This document shows positions 1 through 6,894 of a stretch of DNA of 6,894 nucleotides, piece after piece. This DNA comes from Deltaproteobacteria bacterium (GTDB lineage Bacteria; Desulfobacterota; Desulfobacteria; Desulfobacterales; UBA11574): contig JAFCZV010000274.1 of assembly GCA_019314155.1 (NCBI GenBank), forward strand, positions 1-6,894, in the 5' to 3' direction. The notes under the pieces were generated by a model. It worked only from the letters and a program-made list of their open reading frames with translations, did not search any database and was not told where the DNA came from. The position numbers were made by a program, and so were the translations under genes. The number at the start of each line of letters is the position of its first letter. Position 1 is the first letter of the stretch.

Positions 1-1
1 A

Positions 2-766
2 TCATTGTCTAATCTGCCGCAAAAACTTTAAACTCCGGGGTTCTTTTCCCAAATGATACGGCACAAACGCCTCCAGGAACTCCAGTCCTTCCTTCAAAGC
101 TCGAGAAGAAAATCTGATCCGTGCCGCCGTGTTTAAATCCCCTCTTTCGATCCACAAAAGCTGTTTAATTGTCCCTTTTGAAAAAAGAATTTTTCCCGAA
201 ATTCCGGAGACACATCGATCACATGCAATTCCTCCCTTTACAAGGTTAAAGTTCACTTTGGAATTTTGCATCTTCTCCATTTCAATCCTGCAGACCCTGC
301 ATTGCCTTAAATTAGGAACAAGGCCGGCGATGGTCACAAACCGCATCTGGAACAAAATGGAGAGTGCCGCTTCGGATATCCGGTCGATATCGAGTTCTCT
401 AAGAACGTATTGAAGCAGTTGGTACAACCGCGCTTGCTGTTGGCCTGGTTCCATCCATTCGTTGACCAGTTCAGCCCAATAACTGGCATAAGCGGTCTTT
501 ATTATGCTGGATCTAATATTGGAAAAAGGATATGCCAACGTTGCTTCCTGTAAAACAGGAAGTCCCTTTTTCCGCCCCGTACCGCATACAATGTTTAATA
601 CAGAAAATAATTCCAGGACACCTGAAAATCGTTTCGTGCTCTTTTTTGCGGATTTTGCAATAACCGAAACTTTGCCTTTGGTTAACGAAAAAAATGTAAT
701 GATTAGATCATAGTCACCAAAATCGATCCGACGCAGAACGATAGCAGGCGTGGAAAAACTTGACAT
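2..766 (-). CDS. recO: RecO, recombination mediator protein
   Basis: RecO binds single-stranded DNA and SSB and, with RecR, helps load RecA at gaps in the RecF pathway of recombinational repair in the cytoplasm. The 254-residue protein is complete and of family length (E. coli RecO is 242). The N-terminal OB fold (about 1-80) begins STPAIVLRRIDFGDYDLIITFFSLTKGKVSVIAKSAKKS, the classic RecO opening. An all-helical middle follows, including YASYWAELVNEWMEPGQ. A four-cysteine zinc finger is present as CRVC (156-159) and CDRC (182-185), found in many RecO proteins but not in E. coli. The ATG at 766 is preferred because it starts exactly at the conserved OB strand and lies 4 bases after mgtE. The TGA occupies positions 2-4, so what follows recO is outside the window. 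Confidence 0.97.
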   Translation of the reverse strand: MSSFSTPAIVLRRIDFGDYDLIITFFSLTKGKVSVIAKSAKKSTKRFSGVLELFSVLNIVCGTGRKKGLPVLQEATLAYPFSNIRSSIIKTAYASYWAELVNEWMEPGQQQARLYQLLQYVLRELDIDRISEAALSILFQMRFVTIAGLVPNLRQCRVCRIEMEKMQNSKVNFNLVKGGIACDRCVSGISGKILFSKGTIKQLLWIERGDLNTAARIRFSSRALKEGLEFLEAFVPYHLGKEPRSLKFLRQIRQ

Positions 767-770
767 CTAT

Positions 771-2126
771 TCATATTCCCAGGAGGATTGTGGCGATCTG
801 GAAATAAAAATAAACACTGACGATATCGATCGCCGTTGTCACGAATGGACCGGTAGCTACAGCAGGATCGACATTTATCCTTGCAAATCCCATAGGCACT
901 ATAGATCCGACCAGCGCTGCAACGATCATGGAAGATGTCACGGCAATGCCCACGGACACGGCGACCATCGCCGTGCTATATCGAAGCTGTGCCACCATGC
1001 CAATCATAACACCATACACTGCACCCAGGATAAACCCGACCATGAGTTCTTTAAAAACTACCTGCCAGGTATCTCTGATATTAAGGCGCCCTGTGGCAAG
1101 ACCCCGTACCACAATGGTGGAAGTCTGGGTGCCGATATTTCCACCCATACCCATAATGACGGGAATAAAGGCGGCAAGATAGGCAACCTTTTTTAGACTC
1201 CCTTCAAAATGACCGATAATAAAGAACGCAACGATGCCGCCAATAAAGCTTGCTGACAGCCATGGCAAGCGAATCCTTGTGCTTCTGATAACAGACTGTG
1301 TCTCAACAAACTCGTCGCCGCCGACACCGGCCATTTTCAAAATATCTTCCGTAGCCTCTTCTCTGATGATATCGATAACATCATCCACCGTAACAATACC
1401 CACCAGTTGGTTGGTGTCATTCACGACCGGTACTGCAAGGATGTCGTAACGGGCGACTATTTTGGCCACTTCTTCCTGATCCATATCCGTTTTAACCGCA
1501 AAAACGTCCGTTGTCATAAAATCCTTAAGCGGTGTGGTTGGCGGAACCACCACCAGCTGTCTTAAAGAACTGACACCGATCAATTTCCCGTTTGAATCCA
1601 CCACATAAAGATAAAACGGCATCTCCACATCCAGGTGCTCTTCTTGAAGCGATTCGATGGCCTCCCTGGCGGTTGTATCCTCCCGTAGGGCGATGAAGTC
1701 AGGAACCATTATACCGCCTGCTGTATCATCACCGTAATGAAGAAGGCCTTCCACCTCTTCGGAACCTTCTTTTTTCATCAATTCAAGTATGGCGTCAGAC
1801 TTCTCCACAGGCAGGTGCCCCAATAGGTCGGCGACGTCATCCTTTGGCATGAGATCGAGAATCTCGACCATCTCATCCAGTTTCATTCCTTCAATAAGAT
1901 TCAGAAAGGTATCCTCATCGACATTGCTGAATATTTCACCTTTTATTTCTATTTCATCGATCAGGTTAAAGAGTCTCCGCTGATTCGGAATTGACAAAGA
2001 ATGAAATACCAAAGACAGGTCTGCAGCGTGCGTTTTTTTCACAATCTTGCGCAGGCGGGTTGTCGCATCCCTTCTCAGAAGCCTTTTTACACTTTCAACA
2101 AGTATTTTGTCAGGATTATTTAGCAT
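771..2126 (-). CDS. mgtE: MgtE, magnesium channel/transporter
   Basis: MgtE is an inner-membrane Mg2+-selective channel that works as a dimer, and its cytoplasmic part closes the pore when internal Mg2+ is high. The 451-residue length is normal. In order: the superhelical N domain (about 5-130; MKLDEMVEILDLMPKDDVAD is typical), CBS1 (about 137-198), CBS2 (about 202-258, ending VGIVTVDDVIDIIREEATED), the connecting plug helix, and a five-helix membrane domain (about 285-451). The pore signature IPVIMGMGGNIGTQTST (321-337) and the last-helix motif DPAVATGPFVTTAIDI are present. Asp434 is the expected equivalent of the pore Asp432 of Thermus MgtE. An in-frame TGA lies two codons upstream of the ATG at 2126, so the start cannot be further out, and LLRRDATTRLRKIVKKTHAADL fits known N-termini. 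No Mg2+ riboswitch fits in the 37-base leader. Its TGA is 4 bases before recO, so coupling is likely. Confidence 0.97.
   Translation of the reverse strand: MLNNPDKILVESVKRLLRRDATTRLRKIVKKTHAADLSLVFHSLSIPNQRRLFNLIDEIEIKGEIFSNVDEDTFLNLIEGMKLDEMVEILDLMPKDDVADLLGHLPVEKSDAILELMKKEGSEEVEGLLHYGDDTAGGIMVPDFIALREDTTAREAIESLQEEHLDVEMPFYLYVVDSNGKLIGVSSLRQLVVVPPTTPLKDFMTTDVFAVKTDMDQEEVAKIVARYDILAVPVVNDTNQLVGIVTVDDVIDIIREEATEDILKMAGVGGDEFVETQSVIRSTRIRLPWLSASFIGGIVAFFIIGHFEGSLKKVAYLAAFIPVIMGMGGNIGTQTSTIVVRGLATGRLNIRDTWQVVFKELMVGFILGAVYGVMIGMVAQLRYSTAMVAVSVGIAVTSSMIVAALVGSIVPMGFARINVDPAVATGPFVTTAIDIVSVYFYFQIATILLGI
777..780 (-). promoter_or_regulatory. Likely recO ribosome binding site inside the end of mgtE
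   Basis: On the minus strand GGGA lies 10 bases before the recO ATG and falls in the last codons of mgtE (CTG GGA ATA TGA). The stop and next start are separated by only ATAG. This arrangement supports translational coupling of recO to mgtE. The Shine-Dalgarno match is short. Confidence 0.45.
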
Positions 2127-2147
2127 ATTTCACAACGTAGAGAATAT

Positions 2148-2163
2148 CCTCCACCGTAGTGGA
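2148..2163 (-). promoter_or_regulatory. UACG-tetraloop hairpin overlapping a GGAGG ahead of mgtE
   Basis: Directly after the surA stop the minus-strand RNA reads UCCAC-UACG-GUGGA-GG. This is a 5-bp stem closed by a C(UACG)G tetraloop, a very stable loop class. The only strong Shine-Dalgarno-like match before mgtE, GGAGG at 2152-2148, overlaps its 3' arm. That GGAGG lies 21 bases from the mgtE ATG, much further than the usual 5-10. The hairpin and spacing are seen in the sequence; a role in mgtE translation or mRNA stability is inferred. Confidence 0.4.
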
Positions 2164-3168
2164 CTATTGGATGATTTTAATAACGGACTGTTTGCGCAAA
2201 CCCTCAATCCACTCCTGGTATTTCTTATCAGCATTTTCTTCGAACAGGATTCTTTGAATCTCGGAAGATACGTCCTCTAAAGACTTTCCAGGAGTCTTTA
2301 AAATCTCCTGAAGAAAAAAAATCTGATATCCCTGATCTGTCTCGAGTACGGGTGTAAACTCTCCGGACTTCATTTTTTTGATAGTCTTTTGAAGCTGTGG
2401 CGAAAGGGATTCGAGCTCGAACAGACCCAAATCTCCTCCTTCAGCAGCCGTTGATGATCCTGAATAATTCTTCGCCATGGTTTCAAAAGATTGCCCGGCT
2501 TTCAATTCTTTTAAGATCTCATCTATTTTTGCCCTAATCTCAAGTTTTTTGTTCTCATCGGCAAAGGAAGGAATTCTTATCAGGATATTGCGAAGGTGGT
2601 ATTTTTGTTTTCCACCATACGTATCCAGGTGCTTTTCATAATAGGCCGCAATGTCTTCCTCGGTTATCACGATCTTCGATTTTACTTCAAGGTTGATAAG
2701 CCTTGTCCCGAGCATCTCTTCCTTGATCTTATTTCGATAGGCCTCCATGGTTAAGCCGTCTTTGGCCAATGCAAGTCTGAGATCTTCATCGGTAAAGAAA
2801 TTTTTTTCTTTAATTCGCTCAATGGTTTGATCAATCTGTTCTTCACTGATTTTAATATTTGAGCGTTTTATCTGCTGATCTTCGATTTTCCTGTCAATAA
2901 GCTGGCTGAGCACACCCTCACGTACTTTGAAGACCATCCTTCGTTCTTTTTCCTCGGTATATCCAAGAGCATGGATTTTATCTTCATAGGGCTTAATCGA
3001 TTGATTGAGTTCAAAAAGCGTAATGATATCATCATTGACCACGGCAACAATTCGATCAACGATTTCAGCACCTTGTGATTGTATAACAAAAGGAGAGCCC
3101 AACACACAAAAAAATACAGCACAAATCATTAAATTGCTTATTACTAATGTAAAACGTCTGAACTTCAT
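2164..3168 (-). CDS. surA: SurA-type periplasmic chaperone with one parvulin domain
   Basis: SurA-family proteins chaperone unfolded outer-membrane proteins in the periplasm, and parvulin domains can also isomerise prolyl bonds. The protein has 334 residues. It starts with a Sec signal (MKFRRF, hydrophobic core about 8-30, likely cleaved near SQGA at 31-34; no convincing lipobox). The SurA_N domain (about 35-170) opens with the typical EIVDRIVAVVNDDIIT. One parvulin domain (about 186-290) shows YHLRNILI, AAEGGDLGLF and GEFTPVLETDQGYQIFFL, followed by a C-terminal helix that completes the chaperone core. E. coli SurA has two parvulin domains and about 430 residues; this protein has one. The positions normally His, Asp/Cys and His appear to be Asn194, about Ser238 and Gln282, so isomerase activity is doubtful. 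The start at 3168 gives a complete signal peptide, but its ribosome site is weak. It follows the related lipoprotein gene by 16 bases and precedes mgtE by 37. The family is sure; orthology to E. coli SurA is less so. Confidence 0.9.
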   Translation of the reverse strand: MKFRRFTLVISNLMICAVFFCVLGSPFVIQSQGAEIVDRIVAVVNDDIITLFELNQSIKPYEDKIHALGYTEEKERRMVFKVREGVLSQLIDRKIEDQQIKRSNIKISEEQIDQTIERIKEKNFFTDEDLRLALAKDGLTMEAYRNKIKEEMLGTRLINLEVKSKIVITEEDIAAYYEKHLDTYGGKQKYHLRNILIRIPSFADENKKLEIRAKIDEILKELKAGQSFETMAKNYSGSSTAAEGGDLGLFELESLSPQLQKTIKKMKSGEFTPVLETDQGYQIFFLQEILKTPGKSLEDVSSEIQRILFEENADKKYQEWIEGLRKQSVIKIIQ

Positions 3169-3695
3169 TCCAAAAAACCGTGCATTATTTTACAATCCCG
3201 TCGATTTTTCCCCACAGTTCTTTGTTTATTTCAACGGGGTATATTTTTTTAAGTTTTTTGATCCACGATGAATATGATTTTTCCATCTTTTTTCGGCGCA
3301 AATTCTTTATGATGATTTCATCGGTATCTTTAGACCCCTCTTCTACCTCAGAGGTTATCTCATCGTCTTTTGAACGTTCTTTACCATAATTAGCTATATC
3401 ATCCGGTGTTATTTCAACCTGGTTCCCCAACTCTTCGGCAATCACCTTCTCCATAAGCAAGCGGGTCTCTAATCTCTTTTCCCAAGTATGGTACGACACG
3501 GCATACTCGAACAACATTTGCTGGAATACTGTGTCGGGATAATCTCCTTTTATATTTTCAGCAGCCTGTTCGACTTCCATTTTCGTAATCTCGATGCCGA
3601 GTTCTTTAGCCCTCTCAAGAACAAGCATTTCCTCGATCATCTGTCCAATAAGTCGCAATCGAGCTTCTCTGAGGGTTCCGGGCTGCCGCACACTA

Positions 3696-3705
3696 TTGTA
3701 AAGAA
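3696..3705 (-). other. Frameshift point in the lipoprotein gene
   Basis: On the minus strand the codons are GCA GCT TAT TCT TTA CAA TAG TGT. Removing one base anywhere from the T-run to the TAG gives a continuous family-like reading, for example TCT TAC AAT AGT GTG (S-Y-N-S-V). The exact base cannot be fixed from this sequence, because YSYNSV, YSLNSV and YSLQSV are all the same length. The site is not the prfB-type CTT TGA C signal. Confidence 0.75.
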
Positions 3706-3836
3706 TAAGCTGCTTTTGCAATTTCAAATGCCGTGTTGAAATCGGAAACGGTAATTCCCCGTCCGCCCACCTTGATAAAATATTCTTCACTTCGCTTTTG
3801 TTCGGAATTCGAACACCCTGAAAACGAACAAACAAT

Positions 3837-3866
3837 CAATAAAAAGCTGATTGGAACAATCAGCTT
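3837..3866 (-). terminator. Terminator-like hairpin inside the lipoprotein signal-peptide codons
   Basis: On the minus strand, AAGCTGATTG (3866-3857) is followed by the loop TTC and a perfect 10-base complement, CAATCAGCTT (3853-3844), then TTTATTG. The RNA would form a 10-bp stem with a 3-base loop and a U-rich tail, which is the form of an intrinsic terminator, though the stem is only moderately GC-rich. It begins 18 bases after the ATG and encodes KLIVPIS of the signal peptide, so it could instead be chance, an attenuator, or a translation-dampening structure. The hairpin is seen directly; its function is inferred. Confidence 0.4.
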
Positions 3867-3884
3867 GATAGAACATCTCATCAT

Positions 3885-3942
3885 CGGAATTCAGCGGTTT
3901 TCGGTGTCATTTATGTTAACTCGTAAATTGCCTAAATTTTTT
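3885..3942 (-). other. 58-base spacer between mfd and the lipoprotein gene
   Basis: This is the longest non-coding stretch in the window. Read on the minus strand it is AT-rich next to the mfd stop, with an A-run followed by AATTT and TAACATAAAT elements. It has no purine-rich Shine-Dalgarno ahead of the ATG at 3884. A loose sigma-70-like pair (TTTAGG, 17 bases, TAAATG) can be drawn, but it is too weak to call a promoter in AT-rich sequence. Confidence 0.5.
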
Positions 3943-6894
3943 TTAATTATTAACACGTTGCATAATCTCTTTCAAGATGTTTTTGACCTGGGTCAGAAGG
4001 CCGGTTGCACTCCCTTTTTCCAGGTTGGCTTTAAGCACCTGTTCCCGAGTAAATTCAAATCCATGTTTTTTAGAATCGAGCATTTTGAATATGCCGGCAG
4101 GATTTCTCTGGTGTGCCCCGGAAAAATTGAGTGAAAGCTGTTGTCCGATCAGGTCAAGACGCTTTACACCCGCCTTTATGGCCAACACCCTTAGCATGAT
4201 TTTTAAAAGAAGATTTGAAACCTCCACAGGTAATTTACCAAAACGATCCAACAGTTCAACTTTAAAATCAGCGATCTCGTTGAGTTCTGTTAATTTTACC
4301 AAGCGGCGGTATGCTGAAAGACGTTGATCAATATCTGGAATATAGGATTCAGGGATAAAGGTGGGCATACTAACGTTAATTTCCGGTTCCAGGCTGTCTT
4401 GAACTGCTTCTCCTTTCAGTTCAGCCATTGAATTCTCCATCAGTTTAAGAAACATGTCATAGCCGACTGCGGCAATATGACCGGACTGTGAAGCCCCCAG
4501 AATTGTTCCACCGCCTCTGATCTTCAGATCACTCATGGCGATTTGAAAACCTGAGCCGAGGTCACTGTGTTCCATCAAAACCTTCAGACGTTTCTGAGCG
4601 TTTTTCCCGAGTATGCTTTCATCCGGTATAAAGAGATATGCATAGGCCTGTTCATCAAACCGCCCGACACGACCGCGCAATTGGTAAATCTGGGAAAGTC
4701 CGAATTTATCGGCGCGATTGATTAATATGGTGTTGGCGGAAGGGATATCTAGTCCTGACTCTATTATAGTTGTACACACCAGCAAATCGATCTCTTTATT
4801 CATAAAACGAAGCATGACATTCTCCAACGCCTCTTCATCCAGACGGCCGTGAGCGACATCAAGTCTAACATCGGGCACCAGAGCTTTCAGATACTTTGCC
4901 ATTACCCATATACTATGAATATTGTTATGAACAAAAAAGATTTGACCTTTCCTGTTTAACTCTTTTTGGATGGCTTCGGAAATAACGGCATCATCAAATT
5001 CAGAAATGTATGTGATAATAGATTTGCGATGCTCAGGCGGTGTTGCAATGACACTTATGTCGCGGATTCCCATCAGAGACATATGCAGGGTCCTGGGAAT
5101 CGGGGTCGCAGTTAATGCAAGCACATCCACTGAGCTTTTCATTCTTTTTAGTTTTTCCTTATGCTTGACGCCAAAACGCTGTTCTTCATCCAGTATTAAA
5201 AGACCCAGTTCTTTAAAAGCCACATCCTTCTGGACCAGTCGGTGAGTTCCGATGACAATATCTATTCTTGCAGCTTTAAGATTATCGATAATTTTACGCT
5301 GGCGATTTAAAGAGCGAAACCGGCTTAAACATTCTATATTAATCGGGTACCGTTTAAATCGCTCGGAAAATGTAGCGAAATGTTGTTCAGCCAGCACAGT
5401 GGTTGGAACAAGTACGGCCACCTGTTTGCCGTCATTAACTGCCATGAGCGAAGCGCGAAGGGCAACCTCTGTTTTACCGTAACCGACATCGCCACAGACC
5501 AGCCGGTCCATTGGGATGGGTGCCTTCATATCATTCAGAACATCTCCGATGGCATTGAGTTGGTCCGGTGTCTCCTCGTAAGGAAAGCCGGCTTCAAAAT
5601 CCTGGAAATCGCTATCAACCTCTTCGAAAGCATGTCCTTTTCTGACCTTACGCTTGGCATAAAGTTTTAAAAGTTCTCCTGCAATCTTCTCCGCCGATTT
5701 TTTTACCCTGGCCTTAACCCGTTCCCATGATTTGCCTCCCATCTTGTCCAAAACCGGTTCGATTCCATCCACTCCCATGTATTTTTGAACCATGTTCATA
5801 CGATCGACAGGCAGATATAGTTTGTCATTATCCTTATAGAGAATGAGAAGATAATCATTGCTCGAACCGTTATGCTTCAGTTTTACGAGACCTTCATACC
5901 GCCCGATCCCGTGATCGACGTGAACCACAAGGTCATCTTTTTTCAAATCTTCAAACGCAAGGAGTTCCGTTCGAACTCTTTGCGCTGTTTTTATTTTACG
6001 GCGTCGTTTCGATCCGAATATTTCATCCTCTGTAACGATCGCCAAAGATTCAGCCGGCCAGACAAACCCGCAAGAAATCTGTCCGAGGCAGACGAACACC
6101 TGGCCTTTGCTTTGTTGGATATCAGGCAAACCGTCAACACGACCCAGATGGATCCCGTAAGGGACTAAAAGCGACTTCAACCGCTCGGCCTGTGCCCGTT
6201 TATTACAAACCAAAAGGGTGACAAAACCCGCCTGCTTCTGTTCATTGATCCAATTTGTCAGCGGTGAAAAAAGGTTTTTCTCCCGGCGAGGTGTAAGTTC
6301 CATAGAGGTCGAGATATCGCCTTTAACGGAAAAATGAAGCCGTCTGAAGGGCTGTTCGGTGGAGAGTGCCCCTTTTGACACCGGAAGCTTTTTAAACGTC
6401 AGTGTTTTTTTATCCATAAAGAGGTCTTTAACCTTTGACCATGTTAGATAAAGACTTTCGGGTTCGACACAGAGTCTTGCTTCCTTGCTCGCAGCGACAA
6501 AACTTTTGGATGCCTGCTCCAGCGTTTGATCTGCAACCTTTTCGAGTTCGGCCGGCTCAAACAGAATAAAAAGCGTTTTGTCCGGCATATAGTCAAAAAA
6601 ATTATCCGGTTCAGGATAGATCAGCGAAATCATGCTTTCAAATCCGGGGAACACCCCCTCTTTTTTAATGCGATCGATCAAGCTTCTGACTTTGGTTACC
6701 GGAATATCCAGCTTCGATGCCTGCGCCCTCATCCGGCTTATAATCTGATCAATGTCGGCTTTCTTTACAACCGCTTCCCTGGCCGGCAGGATAACGGCTT
6801 CTCGGATGCTTTTAATGGTTCGCTGGGATGCGGCTGAAAAAAACCTTAAGGACTCTACGGTTTCCCCAAACAGTTCGATCCTGATCGGGTCTGA
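3943..6894 (-). CDS. mfd: Mfd, transcription-repair coupling factor (5' end outside window)
   Basis: Mfd is a cytoplasmic ATP-driven DNA translocase. It pushes stalled RNA polymerase off damaged DNA and recruits UvrA for nucleotide excision repair. The visible part is 983 residues. The frame stays open to the right edge, and residues 1-54 (starting SDPIRIELFG, with ILPARE near 35-40) match the UvrB-like module, so the ATG at 6732 is internal. About 160-180 N-terminal residues are probably missing, judged from E. coli Mfd at about 1150. In order: the rest of the UvrB-homology module (about 1-300); the RNA-polymerase-interacting CarD-like domain with VDHGIGRYEG (about 326-335); the RecG-like motor with Walker A GDVGYGKT (468-475), DEEQ (569-572), TATPIPRT (595-602), TTIIESGLDIP and QLRGRVGR (738-745); the IRGGG segment; then the C-terminal regulatory domain (about 840-955). 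All key motor motifs are intact. It ends in TAA, 58 bases before the next gene. Family assignment is essentially certain. Confidence 0.98.
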   Translation of the reverse strand, partial: SDPIRIELFGETVESLRFFSAASQRTIKSIREAVILPAREAVVKKADIDQIISRMRAQASKLDIPVTKVRSLIDRIKKEGVFPGFESMISLIYPEPDNFFDYMPDKTLFILFEPAELEKVADQTLEQASKSFVAASKEARLCVEPESLYLTWSKVKDLFMDKKTLTFKKLPVSKGALSTEQPFRRLHFSVKGDISTSMELTPRREKNLFSPLTNWINEQKQAGFVTLLVCNKRAQAERLKSLLVPYGIHLGRVDGLPDIQQSKGQVFVCLGQISCGFVWPAESLAIVTEDEIFGSKRRRKIKTAQRVRTELLAFEDLKKDDLVVHVDHGIGRYEGLVKLKHNGSSNDYLLILYKDNDKLYLPVDRMNMVQKYMGVDGIEPVLDKMGGKSWERVKARVKKSAEKIAGELLKLYAKRKVRKGHAFEEVDSDFQDFEAGFPYEETPDQLNAIGDVLNDMKAPIPMDRLVCGDVGYGKTEVALRASLMAVNDGKQVAVLVPTTVLAEQHFATFSERFKRYPINIECLSRFRSLNRQRKIIDNLKAARIDIVIGTHRLVQKDVAFKELGLLILDEEQRFGVKHKEKLKRMKSSVDVLALTATPIPRTLHMSLMGIRDISVIATPPEHRKSIITYISEFDDAVISEAIQKELNRKGQIFFVHNNIHSIWVMAKYLKALVPDVRLDVAHGRLDEEALENVMLRFMNKEIDLLVCTTIIESGLDIPSANTILINRADKFGLSQIYQLRGRVGRFDEQAYAYLFIPDESILGKNAQKRLKVLMEHSDLGSGFQIAMSDLKIRGGGTILGASQSGHIAAVGYDMFLKLMENSMAELKGEAVQDSLEPEINVSMPTFIPESYIPDIDQRLSAYRRLVKLTELNEIADFKVELLDRFGKLPVEVSNLLLKIMLRVLAIKAGVKRLDLIGQQLSLNFSGAHQRNPAGIFKMLDSKKHGFEFTREQVLKANLEKGSATGLLTQVKNILKEIMQRVNN

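Larger units (their letters stand above)
3185..3884 (-). pseudogene. SurA N-domain lipoprotein without a parvulin domain, frameshifted
   Basis: This gene is split over two frames. The first frame (3884-3693, 63 codons) starts at tandem ATGs and encodes a lipoprotein signal: basic start, hydrophobic core, then FSGC with Cys24 as the likely lipidated residue and Ser at +2. It continues into GITVSDFNTAFEIAKAAYS before a TAG. The second frame picks up at about 3700 with NSVRQPGTLREARLRL and runs to TAA at 3185. Dropping one base restores a protein of about 232 residues. The rejoined protein reads as a SurA_N chaperone fold (about 40-165, ending ITPDDI), then an acidic linker (SKDDEITSEVEEGSKD) where SurA would carry its parvulin domain, then a basic C-terminal helix ending YPVEINKELW. 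The expected role, by family, is a membrane-anchored periplasmic chaperone for outer-membrane proteins. It lies 16 bases ahead of the full SurA-type gene. The break could be a real mutation, recoding or a sequence error. Calling only 3835-3185 would attach about 45 wrong-frame residues. Confidence 0.8.

Noticed and set aside
750..1196. Plus-strand frame of 148 residues rich in His and Cys, resembling a metal-binding protein
   Set aside because: It lies antisense to the membrane domain of mgtE. The His-rich look comes from reading the reverse complement of Met/Val/Ala-rich codons. It has no family resemblance and mgtE is intact on the other strand.
2868..3122. Minus-strand frame of 84 residues within surA
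   Set aside because: It is an out-of-frame shadow of the surA signal and SurA_N region, which is continuous and family-like in its own frame.
3185..3835. Taking the 216-residue second frame alone as a complete gene
   Set aside because: Its first 45 or so residues have no signal peptide and no family similarity, while the overlapping frame there encodes a clear lipoprotein signal and the missing start of SurA_N.
3890..3942. Possible promoter for the lipoprotein-surA-mgtE-recO genes
   Set aside because: Only a loose TTTAGG/TAAATG pair can be drawn in AT-rich sequence. That is not enough to claim a promoter.
3733..4134. Plus-strand frame of 133 residues spanning the mfd end, the spacer and the lipoprotein gene
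   Set aside because: It is antisense to two recognisable genes, shows no domain and has no plausible ribosome site. It is a chance open frame.
6730..6732. ATG at 6732 as the start of mfd
   Set aside because: The frame upstream stays open to the window edge and encodes conserved Mfd residues (SDPIRIELFG, AVILPARE), so this ATG is an internal Met.

Overview
The window is a compact run of five genes, all read from the minus strand (right to left as written). It looks chromosomal and housekeeping rather than accessory. Base composition is moderate (mid-40s % GC by eye). The Mfd, SurA-type, MgtE and RecO sequences, and the pairing of a small SurA-like lipoprotein with a one-parvulin SurA, suggest a Gram-negative member of the Desulfobacterota (former Deltaproteobacteria, sulfate-reducer type). 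That placement is an inference from protein style and gene order, not from a marker gene. There are no RNA genes, insertion sequences, CRISPR arrays, integrase genes or long repeats.

Layout in transcription order. (1) 6894-3943: mfd, the transcription-repair coupling factor. It lacks its N-terminus because the reading frame runs off the right edge. (2) 3884-3185: a gene for a small lipoprotein with a SurA-type N-terminal chaperone domain and no parvulin domain. It is broken by a one-base frameshift near 3696-3705. (3) 3168-2164: a SurA-type periplasmic chaperone with a single parvulin domain, whose usual catalytic-site residues look replaced. (4) 2126-771: mgtE, a Mg2+ channel/transporter with an N domain, two CBS domains and a five-helix membrane domain. 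(5) 766-2: recO, complete, ending two bases from the left edge.

Gaps between genes are 58, 16, 37 and 4 bases, so co-transcription is likely. mfd and recO serve DNA repair. The two SurA-like proteins would serve outer-membrane protein folding. mgtE handles Mg2+ homeostasis. I see no single pathway that links all five. No stretch longer than 58 bases lacks a gene.

I found no convincing undescribed system. The points worth a second look are the frameshifted lipoprotein gene, a perfect 10-bp hairpin with a U-tract inside its signal-peptide codons, the substituted parvulin site in the SurA-type protein, and a small UACG-tetraloop hairpin overlapping a distant Shine-Dalgarno-like GGAGG ahead of mgtE.
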